Source of the DNA: SLRI01 sp942491185 | Lineage (GTDB): Bacteria > Pseudomonadota > Alphaproteobacteria > Geminicoccales > Geminicoccaceae | DNA length: 64,000 bases | NCBI GenBank assembly: GCA_942491185.1 | Contig: CALOAB010000026.1 | Location: 1 to 64,000 of the forward strand | Direction of reading: 5' to 3' | Part shown: one piece after another, positions 23,516-33,629 of the stretch | How the letters are laid out: the number at the start of each line of letters is the position of its first letter | How positions within the stretch are numbered: position 1 is the stretch's first letter | Translations under genes and position numbers: made by a program | The notes under the pieces: model-generated | Told to the model about the DNA's origin: nothing | Database searches by the model: none | Seen by the model: the letters and a program-made list of their open reading frames with translations, nothing else

Positions 23516-25003
23516 GTGGGCTCGGGCATCGTGACAACTCTCTCGCTAGCATCATTGGATCGACTGCCGAAGGGGATCGACCGGCCGCGCTATTCGCGTG
23601 ACGGACTCCGCGGCGGGATCCTGCACATCGGTATCGGCAACTTCCACCGTGGTCATCAGGCGGTCTATCTGGATCGCCTCTTCAATGCGGGCCGCGACCA
23701 TGACTGGGCGATCGTTGGTGCCGGCGTCCGCGCTGCCGACAATGCGATGCGCGATGCGCTGATGGCGCAGGATTGGCTCACGACCGTGGTCGAGCAGGGC
23801 GCGGATTCGAACCGGGCCAGTGTGACCGGTGCCATGGTGGAGTTCGTGCCTCCCAGCAACCCCGAGGCATTGCTGGAACGCATGGCCGATCCGGCTATTC
23901 GGATCGTCTCGATGACCATCACCGAAGGTGGCTACTTCATCAATCCGAGCAGCGGCGACTTCGATCCCGCGGATCACGATATCCTCAAAGATGCCGCGAA
24001 CCCGGAAGCGCCTGATACCGTGTTCGGCTTGCTCGGTCTGGCGCTCGCCCGGCGGCGTGCCGCCGGGACGCCGGCCTTCACCGTCATGTCTTGCGACAAC
24101 ATCCCCCACAACGGCGTGGTCGCGAGAAACGCCGTGGTCGGCTTGGCGAAGCTGCACGATCCCGACCTCGCCGCCTGGATCGAGGGCGAGGCGGCCTTTC
24201 CGAATGCCATGGTCGACCGGATCGTGCCGGCCACCACCGATGCGCAGCGCCGTCAGCTGGTCGAGGAATTCGGCATCGACGACAACTGGCCGGTGTTCTG
24301 CGAGGACTACATCCAGTGGGTGATCTCGGGCGACTTCGCCCAGGGCCGGCCGGCTCTGGAAGAGGTCGGCGTGCAATTCGTCGCCGACGTGACGCCCTTC
24401 GAGTTCATGAAGATCCGCATCCTGAACGGTGGCCACGCCACGATCGCCTACCCGGCACGGCTGCTGGACGTGCATTACGTCCATGAGGCGATGGAGCACC
24501 CGCTGATCGGCCCGTTCCTTGCGAAGGTCGAGGCCGAGGAGATCATGCCCACGGTCTTGCCGGTGCCGGGCGTCGACATTCCCGACTATTTCAAGCTGAT
24601 CCAGAGCCGCTTCGCCAACCCCAAGATCGCCGATACCAATGCGCGTCTGGCCTTCGACGGCTCCAGTCGCCAACCGAAGTTCATCCTGCCGCCGGCACAC
24701 GACCAATTGGCTGCCGGCCGCTCGGTTGCGGGCCTGGCGCTCGTCTCGGCGCTCTGGTGCCGCCATTGCGCCGGCACCAGCGACAGCGGCGAGGCGATCG
24801 GCGCCAATGACCCGATCTGGAGCCGGCTGAGCGAGCGGGCTAAGGCCGCCAAGGACAACCCGCAAGCCTGGCTCGAGATGACCGACATCTACGGTGAGCT
24901 CGGCCAAGATGCGCGGTTTCGCGAGCCATTCGCCAAATGGCTGCAGGCCCTTTGGCGCGACGGCACGGCCTCGACGCTCAGCGCCTATCTGCAAGCGGGC
25001 TAG
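23516..25003 (+). CDS. Mannitol 2-dehydrogenase family protein (MtlK-like)
   Basis: A 495-residue long-chain polyol dehydrogenase interconverting a hexitol (mannitol, arabitol, sorbitol) and the ketose with NAD. The N-terminal Rossmann part has GILHIGIGNFHRGHQAVYLD and the middle has MSCDNIPHNG. The catalytic cluster FMKIRILNGGHATIAYPARL gives Lys299, Asn304 and His307 counted from GTG 23516. A second GTG at 23531 would give Lys294/Asn299/His302, nearly the numbering of the Pseudomonas fluorescens enzyme, so it may be the true start. It is convergent with the SorC-type regulator and belongs functionally to the adjoining smo-like operon. Fructuronate/tagaturonate reductases are close relatives, so the substrate is inferred from context. 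Confidence 0.88.
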   Translation: MGSGIVTTLSLASLDRLPKGIDRPRYSRDGLRGGILHIGIGNFHRGHQAVYLDRLFNAGRDHDWAIVGAGVRAADNAMRDALMAQDWLTTVVEQGADSNRASVTGAMVEFVPPSNPEALLERMADPAIRIVSMTITEGGYFINPSSGDFDPADHDILKDAANPEAPDTVFGLLGLALARRRAAGTPAFTVMSCDNIPHNGVVARNAVVGLAKLHDPDLAAWIEGEAAFPNAMVDRIVPATTDAQRRQLVEEFGIDDNWPVFCEDYIQWVISGDFAQGRPALEEVGVQFVADVTPFEFMKIRILNGGHATIAYPARLLDVHYVHEAMEHPLIGPFLAKVEAEEIMPTVLPVPGVDIPDYFKLIQSRFANPKIADTNARLAFDGSSRQPKFILPPAHDQLAAGRSVAGLALVSALWCRHCAGTSDSGEAIGANDPIWSRLSERAKAAKDNPQAWLEMTDIYGELGQDARFREPFAKWLQALWRDGTASTLSAYLQAG

Positions 25004-25098
25004 GCCCGGCGGCGCTTGGCACCATCACTGCCGGGTCAATCGATGAGCGTGACGGCCAGGGCCATCGTCGGCGCGACGTCACTGCTCGTGCTGCAGAC

Positions 25099-26082
25099 TC
25101 AGCCGACGCTCTCGAGCGCCACTGGCGCCTCTTCCAAGACCGTCGCCGCGGTGCGCTCATCGGTGATCAAGGCATTGCCCAATCGACCTTTAAGGGCTGC
25201 GCGAATCGGCTCGGCTTTCTCCGGGCTGCCGCCGACGATCACCGTCAAGTGCGCCGGTGGCGATGCCAGCGGCAGGCTGGTGACCTTGCGGTTGGTGGTG
25301 CAGTCCAAAATGCGGCCGTCGGCATCGAAGGACCAGCCGATCATCTCGCCGACCGCACCGTGACCGAGGAGGTCTGCAATATCCTGCTCGCGGGCGAAAC
25401 CGTCGCGGTGCAGGGGGCACTGCCAGGCAATCTCACTGATGCCGACAAAGACCACGTTCAGCTTCGCATGGAGATCACGCACACCTTGATATGAAGCGAG
25501 ACCTTGCAGGACCGCGCGCTCGTCTGGTGAGGCGGCCAGCACCGGCACGGCCAGGGGGTAACGCTGGGCACCGACGCGATCGGCCATGCGCATCGCCACC
25601 TCATGGATGCTGGCCCGTCCGTCCGTCGCCATATTGCCCACGAGTGACAGGATCTTGTGTTGTGGACGATCCACTTCCTGGAGATGGTGGACACAGGCCC
25701 GCATGGTCCTGCCCGTGCCGACGCCCAGGATCACCGGTGCTTTTGCCGCCAGTATTCGGTTCAGGCGCAAGGCGGCCGCCACGGCGATCGCATTGCACGA
25801 GCTGGGCTCGAGCAGATCCGTCGGCACCACCTCGCAGAAATCGAGGGCGTAGCGATCGATCAACCGCTGGGCCAACTCGGTGCAGCTGGCGATTGGATGA
25901 TCGACCCGAAAGCTGACGAGGCGCTCCGCGACTGCCTGTGACACGAGCCGTTGCGCCGCTTGCCGCGACACATTCAGCTGATGCGCAATATCGTCTTGAG
26001 TGCGACCGGCGATGAAGTAGAGCCATGCAGCTCTGGCCGCATCGTCACGGCGACGTCTCGTTGCGTCGTTGGGCTCGGGCAT
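25099..26082 (-). CDS. SorC/DeoR-type sugar-binding transcriptional regulator
   Basis: A 327-residue regulator. The N-terminal HTH (about 15-60) reads AWLYFIAGRTQDDIAHQLNV followed by SRQAAQRLVSQAV. The rest is the SorC sugar-phosphate-binding domain with LGVGTGRTMRACV, LVGNMATDGRAS and VFVGISEIAWQCPLHRDGF. It corresponds in position and family to SmoC of Rhodobacter polyol clusters. It is divergent from the ABC operon across a 256-bp gap and probably controls it in response to a polyol or ketose phosphate. Confidence 0.85.
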   Translation of the reverse strand: MPEPNDATRRRRDDAARAAWLYFIAGRTQDDIAHQLNVSRQAAQRLVSQAVAERLVSFRVDHPIASCTELAQRLIDRYALDFCEVVPTDLLEPSSCNAIAVAAALRLNRILAAKAPVILGVGTGRTMRACVHHLQEVDRPQHKILSLVGNMATDGRASIHEVAMRMADRVGAQRYPLAVPVLAASPDERAVLQGLASYQGVRDLHAKLNVVFVGISEIAWQCPLHRDGFAREQDIADLLGHGAVGEMIGWSFDADGRILDCTTNRKVTSLPLASPPAHLTVIVGGSPEKAEPIRAALKGRLGNALITDERTAATVLEEAPVALESVG

Positions 26083-26338
26083 GGTCGCCTGCCTCAGTTG
26101 TTCTTAATCCCCCAGATCGTGAGCAACTGCTATAGCATGTGGCAATTGCTGTCAAAGTAGGGTGTTCGGCAGGCCCAATGAGAGCGAGTGACTACCCAGG
26201 TTTTTCAATGACTCGGAAGCTCTATTCAGACGTCAGACACCGCACGTTTGAGCAAATGCCCGACAAGGAGGTATTTGCTTGACAGCGTGAGCGTCACGTG
26301 CGACGAGAACCGCAACAAGTATCACAGGGAGATGCCTA
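26083..26338. promoter_or_regulatory. Divergent control region of the smo-like operon
   Basis: A 256-bp gap between the SorC-type regulator and the SBP gene. Repeated GCAA-TGC-like motifs stand out: GAGCAACTGC at about 26119 and GGCAATTGCTGTC near 26142, forming an AGCAA...TTGCT dyad, and TTTGAGCAAATG near 26248 with TATTTGCTTGACAG just after it. TTGACA at 26279-26284 could be a -35 box, but I see no convincing -10. These motifs are candidate operators for the adjacent regulator; there is no direct evidence. Confidence 0.45.
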
Positions 26339-27646
26339 ATGAATCATTCGCGCTCACTCACGCTAGCGGCGGCGGTTCTTCTCGCCTCGACGAGCCTCGC
26401 CAGCGCGCAGTCGACGATAACGATCGCCACGGTCAACAATGGCGACATGATCCGGATGCAGGGGCTGGTGGAGGATTTCACGGCCCAGACCGGGCATGAG
26501 GTCGAATGGGTGACCTTGGAAGAGAACGTTCTGCGCCAGCGTGTGACCCAGGACATCGCCACCAGTGGCGGTCAGTTCGACGTCATGACCATCGGCATGT
26601 ACGAGACGCCGATTTGGGCCGCTCAGGACTGGTTGGTGGCGCTGGACGATCTGCCGGACAGCTATGACGCCGACGACATCCTGCCGGCCATGCGTGCGGG
26701 CCTGTCCTACAATGACACCCTCTATGCCGCACCGTTCTACGGTGAGAGCTCGATGGTCATGTACCGCACCGACCTGATGGAAGCGGCGGGCCTGGAGATG
26801 CCGGACGCCCCGACCTGGGCGTTCATCGCAGAAGCCGCGGCGGCGATGACCGACCGGGACAACGAGATCTACGGTATCTGCCTGCGCGGCAAGGCCGGAT
26901 GGGGCGAGAACATGGCCTTCATCACGACCGTCGCCAACTCGTTCGGCGCTCGCTGGTTCGACGAGGACTGGACACCGCAGCTCGACAGCCCGCAGTGGCT
27001 GGAAGCGGTGACCTTCTACAACGACCTGCTCGCCAATTACGGTCCGCCCGGTGCCTCGACCAACGGCTTCAACGAGAACCTGTCGCTGTTCCAGCAGGGC
27101 AAGTGCGGCATGTGGATCGACGCGACCGTGGCTGCGTCCTTCGTGACCAACGCCGACGAGTCGACGGTTGCCGACAAGGTCGGTTTTGCCCTGGCGCCCG
27201 ACACCGGTGTGGGCAAGCGGGCCAACTGGCTCTGGGCCTGGGCACTGGCCATTCCAGCGGGCACCCAGCAGGAAGAGGCGGCCAAGGCCTTCGTCAACTG
27301 GGCCACCTCGAAAGAGTATCTGGCGCTCGTTGCTGAGAACGAAGGCTGGGCCAACGTGCCTCCGGGCAGCCGGACCTCGCTCTACGAGAACGAGACCTAT
27401 CTCGCCGCAGCGCCGTTTGCCCAGATGACGCTGGAGTCGATCAACGCTGCGGACCCGAACAACCCGACCGTCGATCCGGTGCCTTATGTCGGCATCCAGT
27501 ATGTCGCGATCCCCGAGTGGGCCGGCATCGGCACCAGCGCTGGTCAGGAGTTCTCGGCCATGGTCGCCGGTCAGCAGACCCCCGAGGAAGCGCTGAGCAA
27601 GGCGCAGGCCCTGGTCGCCGATGAGATGGAAGCCGCAGGCTACTAG
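26339..27646 (+). CDS. smoE: Polyol ABC transporter substrate-binding protein (SmoE-like)
   Basis: A 435-residue extracellular solute-binding protein, family 1. It has a clear signal peptide (MNHSRSLTLAAAVLLASTSL ending ASAQS) and the typical mature fold signatures TGHEVEWVTLEENVLRQRVT, APFYGESSMVMYRTDLMEAA and a hinge near GVGKRANWLWAWALAIP. SmoE binds sorbitol and mannitol in Rhodobacter; the assignment rests on the whole operon (permeases, SmoK-type ATPase, polyol dehydrogenase, SorC regulator). GGGAG lies upstream of the ATG. A strong stem-loop follows the stop codon. Confidence 0.85.
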   Translation: MNHSRSLTLAAAVLLASTSLASAQSTITIATVNNGDMIRMQGLVEDFTAQTGHEVEWVTLEENVLRQRVTQDIATSGGQFDVMTIGMYETPIWAAQDWLVALDDLPDSYDADDILPAMRAGLSYNDTLYAAPFYGESSMVMYRTDLMEAAGLEMPDAPTWAFIAEAAAAMTDRDNEIYGICLRGKAGWGENMAFITTVANSFGARWFDEDWTPQLDSPQWLEAVTFYNDLLANYGPPGASTNGFNENLSLFQQGKCGMWIDATVAASFVTNADESTVADKVGFALAPDTGVGKRANWLWAWALAIPAGTQQEEAAKAFVNWATSKEYLALVAENEGWANVPPGSRTSLYENETYLAAAPFAQMTLESINAADPNNPTVDPVPYVGIQYVAIPEWAGIGTSAGQEFSAMVAGQQTPEEALSKAQALVADEMEAAGY

Positions 27647-27670
27647 CTCCTCGACTCGACCTCCCTGGAC

Positions 27671-27698
27671 CGGGGGGCGGCCAGCGCGCCGTCCCCCG
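27671..27698 (+). promoter_or_regulatory. Intercistronic stem-loop after smoE
   Basis: CGGGGGGCGGC (27671-27681), loop CAGCGC, GCCGTCCCCCG (27688-27698): 10 of 11 positions pair. It has no T-run, so it is not a strong terminator. In the 134-bp gap between SBP and permease genes, such hairpins typically stabilise the abundant SBP message and lower downstream expression. Confidence 0.65.
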
Positions 27699-27780
27699 AG
27701 ATCCAGCTCCGTGATCCAGCCGCAACAGAATGAAGAGTCGCGCCTAGCGGACGATCACCAGACAGGGAAGGAGATGCGTT

Positions 27781-28647
27781 ATGGCCACGCAACAGTCACG
27801 TACGGCCGCACGCATGATGATGGCACCGGCCGTGGTCCTGCTCTTGGGCTGGATGCTCGTGCCGCTGATCATGACGCTGTATTTCTCTTTCAAGCAGTAT
27901 TTGCCGCTTCGCGGTGGTGATCTCGGTTGGGTCGGCTTCGACAACTACGTGCGCTTCGTCACCTCGAGCGCGTTTTGGCCGTCGGTGCAGGCGACGCTGT
28001 TGATCGTCGGTGGCGTGCTCGTCATCACGGTCGTCTTCGGCATTTTGCTGGCCCTCCTGCTCGATCAGCCGATGTGGGGCCAAGGCATCGTCCGTATCCT
28101 CGTCATCGCCCCCTTCTTCGTCATGCCGACGGTCTCGGCACTGGTCTGGAAGAACATGTTCATGGACCCCGTGAACGGTCTTCTGGCGCATCTTTGGAAA
28201 TTCTTCGGCGCCCAGCCGATCGAATGGCTGAGCCAGGTTTCGATGACGTCGATCATCATGATCGTCTCCTGGCAATGGCTGCCGTTCGCGACGCTCATCC
28301 TGCTCACGGCCGTGCAGTCGCTCGACGGTGAGCAGATGGAGGCCGCCGAGATGGATGGGGCGCCGTTGCTCAAGCGCTTCTGGTACTTGGTCCTGCCGCA
28401 TCTCTCGCGGGCCATCACCGTGGTGATCTTGATCCAGACGATCTTCTTGTTGTCGATTTTCGCCGAGATCTTCGTCACCACCCAGGGCTCGTTCGGCACC
28501 AGGACGCTGACCTACCTGATCTTCCAGCGTGTGCTGGAGAGCCAGAATGTCGGGCTCGGCTCGGCTGGCGGCGTCTATGCGATCATCCTGGCCAATATCG
28601 TTGCCATCTTCTTGATGCGCATCGTCGGCAAGAACCTGGACGCGTGA
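27781..28647 (+). CDS. smoF: Polyol ABC transporter permease (SmoF-like)
   Basis: A 288-residue inner-membrane permease of the MalF/UgpA group with six hydrophobic segments. The EAA loop reads EAAEMDGAPLLKRFWYLVLP. The ATG is preceded by GGAAGGAGATGCGTT. It would pair with the next gene's product as the membrane channel of a polyol importer. Confidence 0.9.
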   Translation: MATQQSRTAARMMMAPAVVLLLGWMLVPLIMTLYFSFKQYLPLRGGDLGWVGFDNYVRFVTSSAFWPSVQATLLIVGGVLVITVVFGILLALLLDQPMWGQGIVRILVIAPFFVMPTVSALVWKNMFMDPVNGLLAHLWKFFGAQPIEWLSQVSMTSIIMIVSWQWLPFATLILLTAVQSLDGEQMEAAEMDGAPLLKRFWYLVLPHLSRAITVVILIQTIFLLSIFAEIFVTTQGSFGTRTLTYLIFQRVLESQNVGLGSAGGVYAIILANIVAIFLMRIVGKNLDA

Positions 28648-28659
28648 GGAGATAGACTC

Positions 28660-29490
28660 ATGGCCCGCGCTGTCACGCCAAAACGCAAAGCGATCAATAC
28701 TGCAGCCTCCTGGGCGGTGGGATTGTTGATCTTCTTCCCGATCCTCTGGACGATCCTGACCAGCTTCAAGACAGAAGCCACGGCCATCGCCGATCCTCCG
28801 GTCTTCTTCTTCTTCGACTGGACGCTCGAGAACTACCGGGTCGTCCAGGAGCGCTCGGACTACATGCGCTTCTTGTGGAACTCGGTGATCATCGCCGGTG
28901 GCTCGACGCTGCTCGGCGTCATCATCGCCGTGCCGGCCGCCTGGTCGATGGCCTTCGTGCCATCGAAGAGGACCAAGGACATCCTGCTTTGGATGCTGTC
29001 GACCAAGATGCTGCCGGCCGTCGGTGTGCTCTACCCGATCTACCTGATCTTCATCTCGCTCGGCCTGTTGGACACCCGCACCGGCCTGGTGATCGTGCTG
29101 ACGCTGATCAACCTGCCGATCATCGTCTGGATGCTCTACACGTATTTCCGTGAGATTCCGGGAGAGATCCTGGAAGCGTCGCGGATGGACGGCGCCGGGT
29201 TGAAGGAGGAGATCCTCCACATCCTGACGCCCATGGCCGTGCCGGGCATCGCCTCGACCATGCTCTTGAACTTCATCCTCGCCTGGAACGAGGCCTTTTG
29301 GACCTTGAATCTGACGGCGGCCAAGGCAGCACCGCTCACGGCCTTCATCGCCAGCTATTCAAGTCCGGAAGGGTTGTTCTTTGCCAAGCTTTCCGCCGCC
29401 TCGACCATGGCCATAGCGCCTGTGCTCATCCTGGGTTGGTTCAGCCAGAAGCAATTGGTCCGCGGCCTGACCTTCGGCGCCGTCAAATGA
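28660..29490 (+). CDS. smoG: Polyol ABC transporter permease (SmoG-like)
   Basis: A 276-residue permease of the MalG/UgpE group. The EAA loop is EASRMDGAGLKEEILHILTP and there are six hydrophobic segments. It starts 12 bp after the SmoF-like gene with GAGGAGAT upstream. The C-terminus SQKQLVRGLTFGAVK is the usual family ending. Confidence 0.9.
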   Translation: MARAVTPKRKAINTAASWAVGLLIFFPILWTILTSFKTEATAIADPPVFFFFDWTLENYRVVQERSDYMRFLWNSVIIAGGSTLLGVIIAVPAAWSMAFVPSKRTKDILLWMLSTKMLPAVGVLYPIYLIFISLGLLDTRTGLVIVLTLINLPIIVWMLYTYFREIPGEILEASRMDGAGLKEEILHILTPMAVPGIASTMLLNFILAWNEAFWTLNLTAAKAAPLTAFIASYSSPEGLFFAKLSAASTMAIAPVLILGWFSQKQLVRGLTFGAVK

Positions 29491-29532
29491 CCGGCCGCCG
29501 TTGGCAGAACGAACAAGAACAGGAGAACGCCC

Positions 29533-30534
<1,002 letters not shown>

Positions 30535-30648
30535 CCGAAGCCGCCTTCCAAGCAGGACAGCAGAGAACCATGCTGGCGGTGTGAAGCTCGAGCCGAACAG
30601 CCAGCGGCAAACCCGCGACGGTTCGCGCCAAGATGACGCGTTAGTGAC

Positions 30649-30677
30649 AAAGGAGCCGCCCCTCGGGGCGGCCCTTT
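30649..30677 (+). terminator. Rho-independent-type terminator after smoK
   Basis: A near-perfect hairpin: AAAGG, one bulged base, GCCGCCC, loop CTCG, GGGCGGC, CCTTT. The A/T-rich base pairs at the stem foot end in only a short T-run. It lies 115 bp after the smoK stop and before the next gene, so it should end the polyol operon transcript. Confidence 0.75.
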
Positions 30678-30831
30678 GCGTTGCAGCGCCGTGCCAAAAT
30701 GCGCTGCCGCCTTGAGACTCCGTCGACATCGGTCGAAAATGATCTTGATACGCTTCGAGCGCAGGGGCTGCTGGCTGCGGTCAGCGAGATCGCGCCGCTC
30801 GATCACGTCATCTGATCGCACGGACTGACCG

Positions 30832-32268
30832 ATGGCCGCGAAGAAATCCCTGAACGCCAAGAACCTGGAAGCACTCGGCGCACAGCGGCTGGCGCAATTG
30901 CTGATCGAGATCAGCTCCGGTGACGCCGCTACCAAGCGTCGCCTGCGCCTCGAGCTGGCAGGTGCGGAAAGCCCGGCGGCTGTCGCGCGCGAGGTGCGCA
31001 AGCGCCTTGCGACGATCGCGCGGTCTCGATCGTTCATCGATTGGCAGACGCGACGCGGCCTGGTCGCCGATCTGGAGACGCAGCGCCGGGCGATCGTCGA
31101 GCAGGTTGCCGACCGCGATCCGACAGAGGCGCTTGACCTGATGTGGCGCTTTCTCGAGCTGGCAAGCCCGGTCCTGGGACGCTGCGACGATAGTAGCGGC
31201 ACCGTGATCGCGACCTTCGACGACGCCGTCGATGACCTCGGCAAGATCGCGGCTGCCGCCAAAGCGGAGCCGAGAGCGCTGGCCGATCGCGCCTATCGAG
31301 CGCTGATCGACAATGGCTACGGCCAGTATGACGACCTGATCCAGGCGTTGGTCCCGTCTTTGGGCGAGGCAGGGCTCGAGCATCTCAAGCAGCGGATGAT
31401 CGCCCTGGCGGCCGAACCGGTGCGGCGGCCACGAAGTGACGAACGACGGGTCGTCGGCATGGGAACTGGCGGCGTCATCTACGCGGATGAGATCGAGGAG
31501 CGCTCGCGGAAGAGCGCCGCCCGGCTGGCGCTGAAGGACATCGCCGACGCCCAGGGCGACGTCGACGCCTTTATCGGCCAGTACGACGAGCCGACGAGGA
31601 GGGTGCCGAGAATCGCCGCCGAGATCGCCGAGCGCCTGCTCGTGGCCGGACGCGCGAACGAGGCGCTCGACATGCTCGATTCGGCCGAGCACGGCCAGCA
31701 GCCCTGGCCGGTCTTCGAGTGGGAGGACGCGCGGATCAGCGTTCTCGACGCGCTCGGCCGGGGCGATGAGGCGCAGGCGGCGAGATGGTCGTGCTTCGAG
31801 CGCGCTCTGTCGGCGCCTCATCTGAAGGCCTATCTCGAGCGCCTCGCCGACTTCGACGACGTCGTCGCGGAGAAGCGAGCCTTGGCCCATGCCCTGCAGT
31901 ACCCGAGCCTGCTCCAGGCGCTGGCGTTCCTCGCCTCGTGGCCCGCCTTGAACGAGGCAGCGCGCCTCGTGATCGAGCGCGCCGCGGCGTTGGATGGTGA
32001 CCACTACGAGATCCTGACGCCGGCGGCAGAGGCGCTGTTCGCCAAGCACCCGCTCGCCGCCACGTTGCTGCTTCGCGCGATGATCGACTTCGCGCTGCTG
32101 CGCGCGCGCTCCAGCCGGTACCGCCATGCGGCCCGCCATCTCATGGATTGCGGGACTCTCGCCGCCTCGATCGAGGATTTCGGGGCATTCGAGACCCACG
32201 AGGCCTACCTCGCCAGGCTGCGGCGCGAGCATGGCAGGAAGGCGTCATTCTGGAGCCTGATCGGCTGA
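30832..32268 (+). CDS. DUF6880-like hypothetical protein
   Basis: A 478-residue cytosolic protein without signal peptide or membrane helix. The start reads KKSLNAKNLEALGAQRLAQL, followed by EISSGDAATKRRLRLELAG, a pattern I associate with the DUF6880 family. The remainder is strongly helical with TPR-like spacing (AARLALKDIADAQGDVDAF, RVPRIAAEIAERLLVAGRAN). A short basic N-terminus and a DLE.QRRAIV helix suggest nucleic-acid or protein binding, but nothing catalytic is visible. It stands alone between the smo terminator and a dehydrogenase gene on the same strand. Confidence 0.75.
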   Translation: MAAKKSLNAKNLEALGAQRLAQLLIEISSGDAATKRRLRLELAGAESPAAVAREVRKRLATIARSRSFIDWQTRRGLVADLETQRRAIVEQVADRDPTEALDLMWRFLELASPVLGRCDDSSGTVIATFDDAVDDLGKIAAAAKAEPRALADRAYRALIDNGYGQYDDLIQALVPSLGEAGLEHLKQRMIALAAEPVRRPRSDERRVVGMGTGGVIYADEIEERSRKSAARLALKDIADAQGDVDAFIGQYDEPTRRVPRIAAEIAERLLVAGRANEALDMLDSAEHGQQPWPVFEWEDARISVLDALGRGDEAQAARWSCFERALSAPHLKAYLERLADFDDVVAEKRALAHALQYPSLLQALAFLASWPALNEAARLVIERAAALDGDHYEILTPAAEALFAKHPLAATLLLRAMIDFALLRARSSRYRHAARHLMDCGTLAASIEDFGAFETHEAYLARLRREHGRKASFWSLIG

Positions 32269-32451
32269 ACGGTGAGGCGGTGCTTCGATGCAACCAGCTG
32301 GCGGCGATCGCCGGGTCGGCGCTATACCGCTCGGCATCTCGACGGATTTCAAGAAGCAGCTTGCAGGCGCCGGTGCGGCCCATGAGGCCGTGTCGCTGCC
32401 TGCCTATCGCTCATCCGTCACCGGACAACGATATGAAAAGGGCACCAAGCC

Positions 32452-33579
32452 ATGGCGGTTTCAGGGCAGGCGACTGACGGGCAGAGTGATGGACCGCTGC
32501 TCTTGCCGGCGGCTGACCTGACGCTGTTCTGTGCCGAGCTGCTGCAAGCTGCCGGCTGCACGGCAGAGGAGGCGCAGCGGGTTGCCGGCCGCCTGATGGT
32601 CGCCAACCTCACCGGGCACGACAGTCACGGCGTTGCGCGAATTCCGCGCTATGTCGGCATGGTCGCCGATGGGCTGATCGTGCCGGGCGTGACCGTGACG
32701 ATCGTGACGGATGGCGGTGCGTTTGCGCTCCTCGATGGCGGTCAGGGTTTCGGTCAGACGGTGGGCGAGCAGGCCGTGGAGATCGGTTGTGCGCGGGCCC
32801 ATGCGACCGGCATCGCCGTGATCGGCCTCAGCAATGCCGGCCATCTCGGGCGGATCGGCGACTGGGCCGAGATGGCGGCGGCGGAAGGCCTGATCTCCAT
32901 CCATCTGGTCAATGTGCGGGGCCGGAGCATCGTCGCACCGTTCGGCACGGCCGATCGACGGATGTCGACCTCGCCCTTCTGCATCGGCGTGCCGATGACC
33001 GATGCGCCGCCGATGATTCTCGATTTCGCAACGTCGATGGTCGCCGAAGGCAAGGCGATGGTGGCCGCGGCCGGCGGCCCGGTCCTGCCGGCCGGTGCGC
33101 TGATCGGCGCTGACGGCCTGCCGACCACCGACCCGGTGGCGCTCTACGGCAGAACTGTCCACGATGCGGCACCCGATCCCGCGATCGGCGATGGCGCGCT
33201 CGCCGTCTTCGGCGCTCACAAGGGCTCCGGCCTCAACTTCATGATCGAGCTGCTGGCGGGCGCGCTCACCGGCAGTGGCGTCAACCGCACGCTCAAGGAT
33301 GATGCGGTCAAGCCCTTCGCCAACGGCATGCTCTCCATCTACCTCGACCCCGAGCGCTTCGCCGGCCGCGAGGCGTTCGAGGCAGAGGTCCGCGACTATG
33401 CCGACTATGTGCGCAGCGGGCGGCCAGCGCCCGGCCACAAGGCGGTGCTGCTGCCCGGCGACAAGGAGCGCGGGCTCAGGGCCGAGCGCGAGAAGTCCGG
33501 CATTCCACTCGCACCCGGGACCTGGCGTGGCCTGGTCGAGCTGGGCCGCAAGCTGGGCGTCGAGCCTGCCGCCATCTGA
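32452..33579 (+). CDS. Ldh-family dehydrogenase
   Basis: A 375-residue NAD(P)-dependent 2-hydroxyacid dehydrogenase of the Ldh2/YlbC family, paralogous to the gene at 21466. Conserved stretches are LTGHDSHGVARIPRYVGMVA (catalytic His), IGLSNAGHLGRIGDWAEMAA and MILDFATSMVAEGKAMVAAA. The last 40 residues show the usual PGHKAVLLPGDKERGLRAER. The N-terminus is about 20 residues longer than usual; an internal start is possible. It converges on the sigma-54 response regulator gene with a 50-bp gap. Confidence 0.87.
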   Translation: MAVSGQATDGQSDGPLLLPAADLTLFCAELLQAAGCTAEEAQRVAGRLMVANLTGHDSHGVARIPRYVGMVADGLIVPGVTVTIVTDGGAFALLDGGQGFGQTVGEQAVEIGCARAHATGIAVIGLSNAGHLGRIGDWAEMAAAEGLISIHLVNVRGRSIVAPFGTADRRMSTSPFCIGVPMTDAPPMILDFATSMVAEGKAMVAAAGGPVLPAGALIGADGLPTTDPVALYGRTVHDAAPDPAIGDGALAVFGAHKGSGLNFMIELLAGALTGSGVNRTLKDDAVKPFANGMLSIYLDPERFAGREAFEAEVRDYADYVRSGRPAPGHKAVLLPGDKERGLRAEREKSGIPLAPGTWRGLVELGRKLGVEPAAI

Positions 33580-33629
33580 CCAGGCGGTCTCTCCCGCCGG
33601 CCAGACCCGACGACCGCAGCAGGAGACAC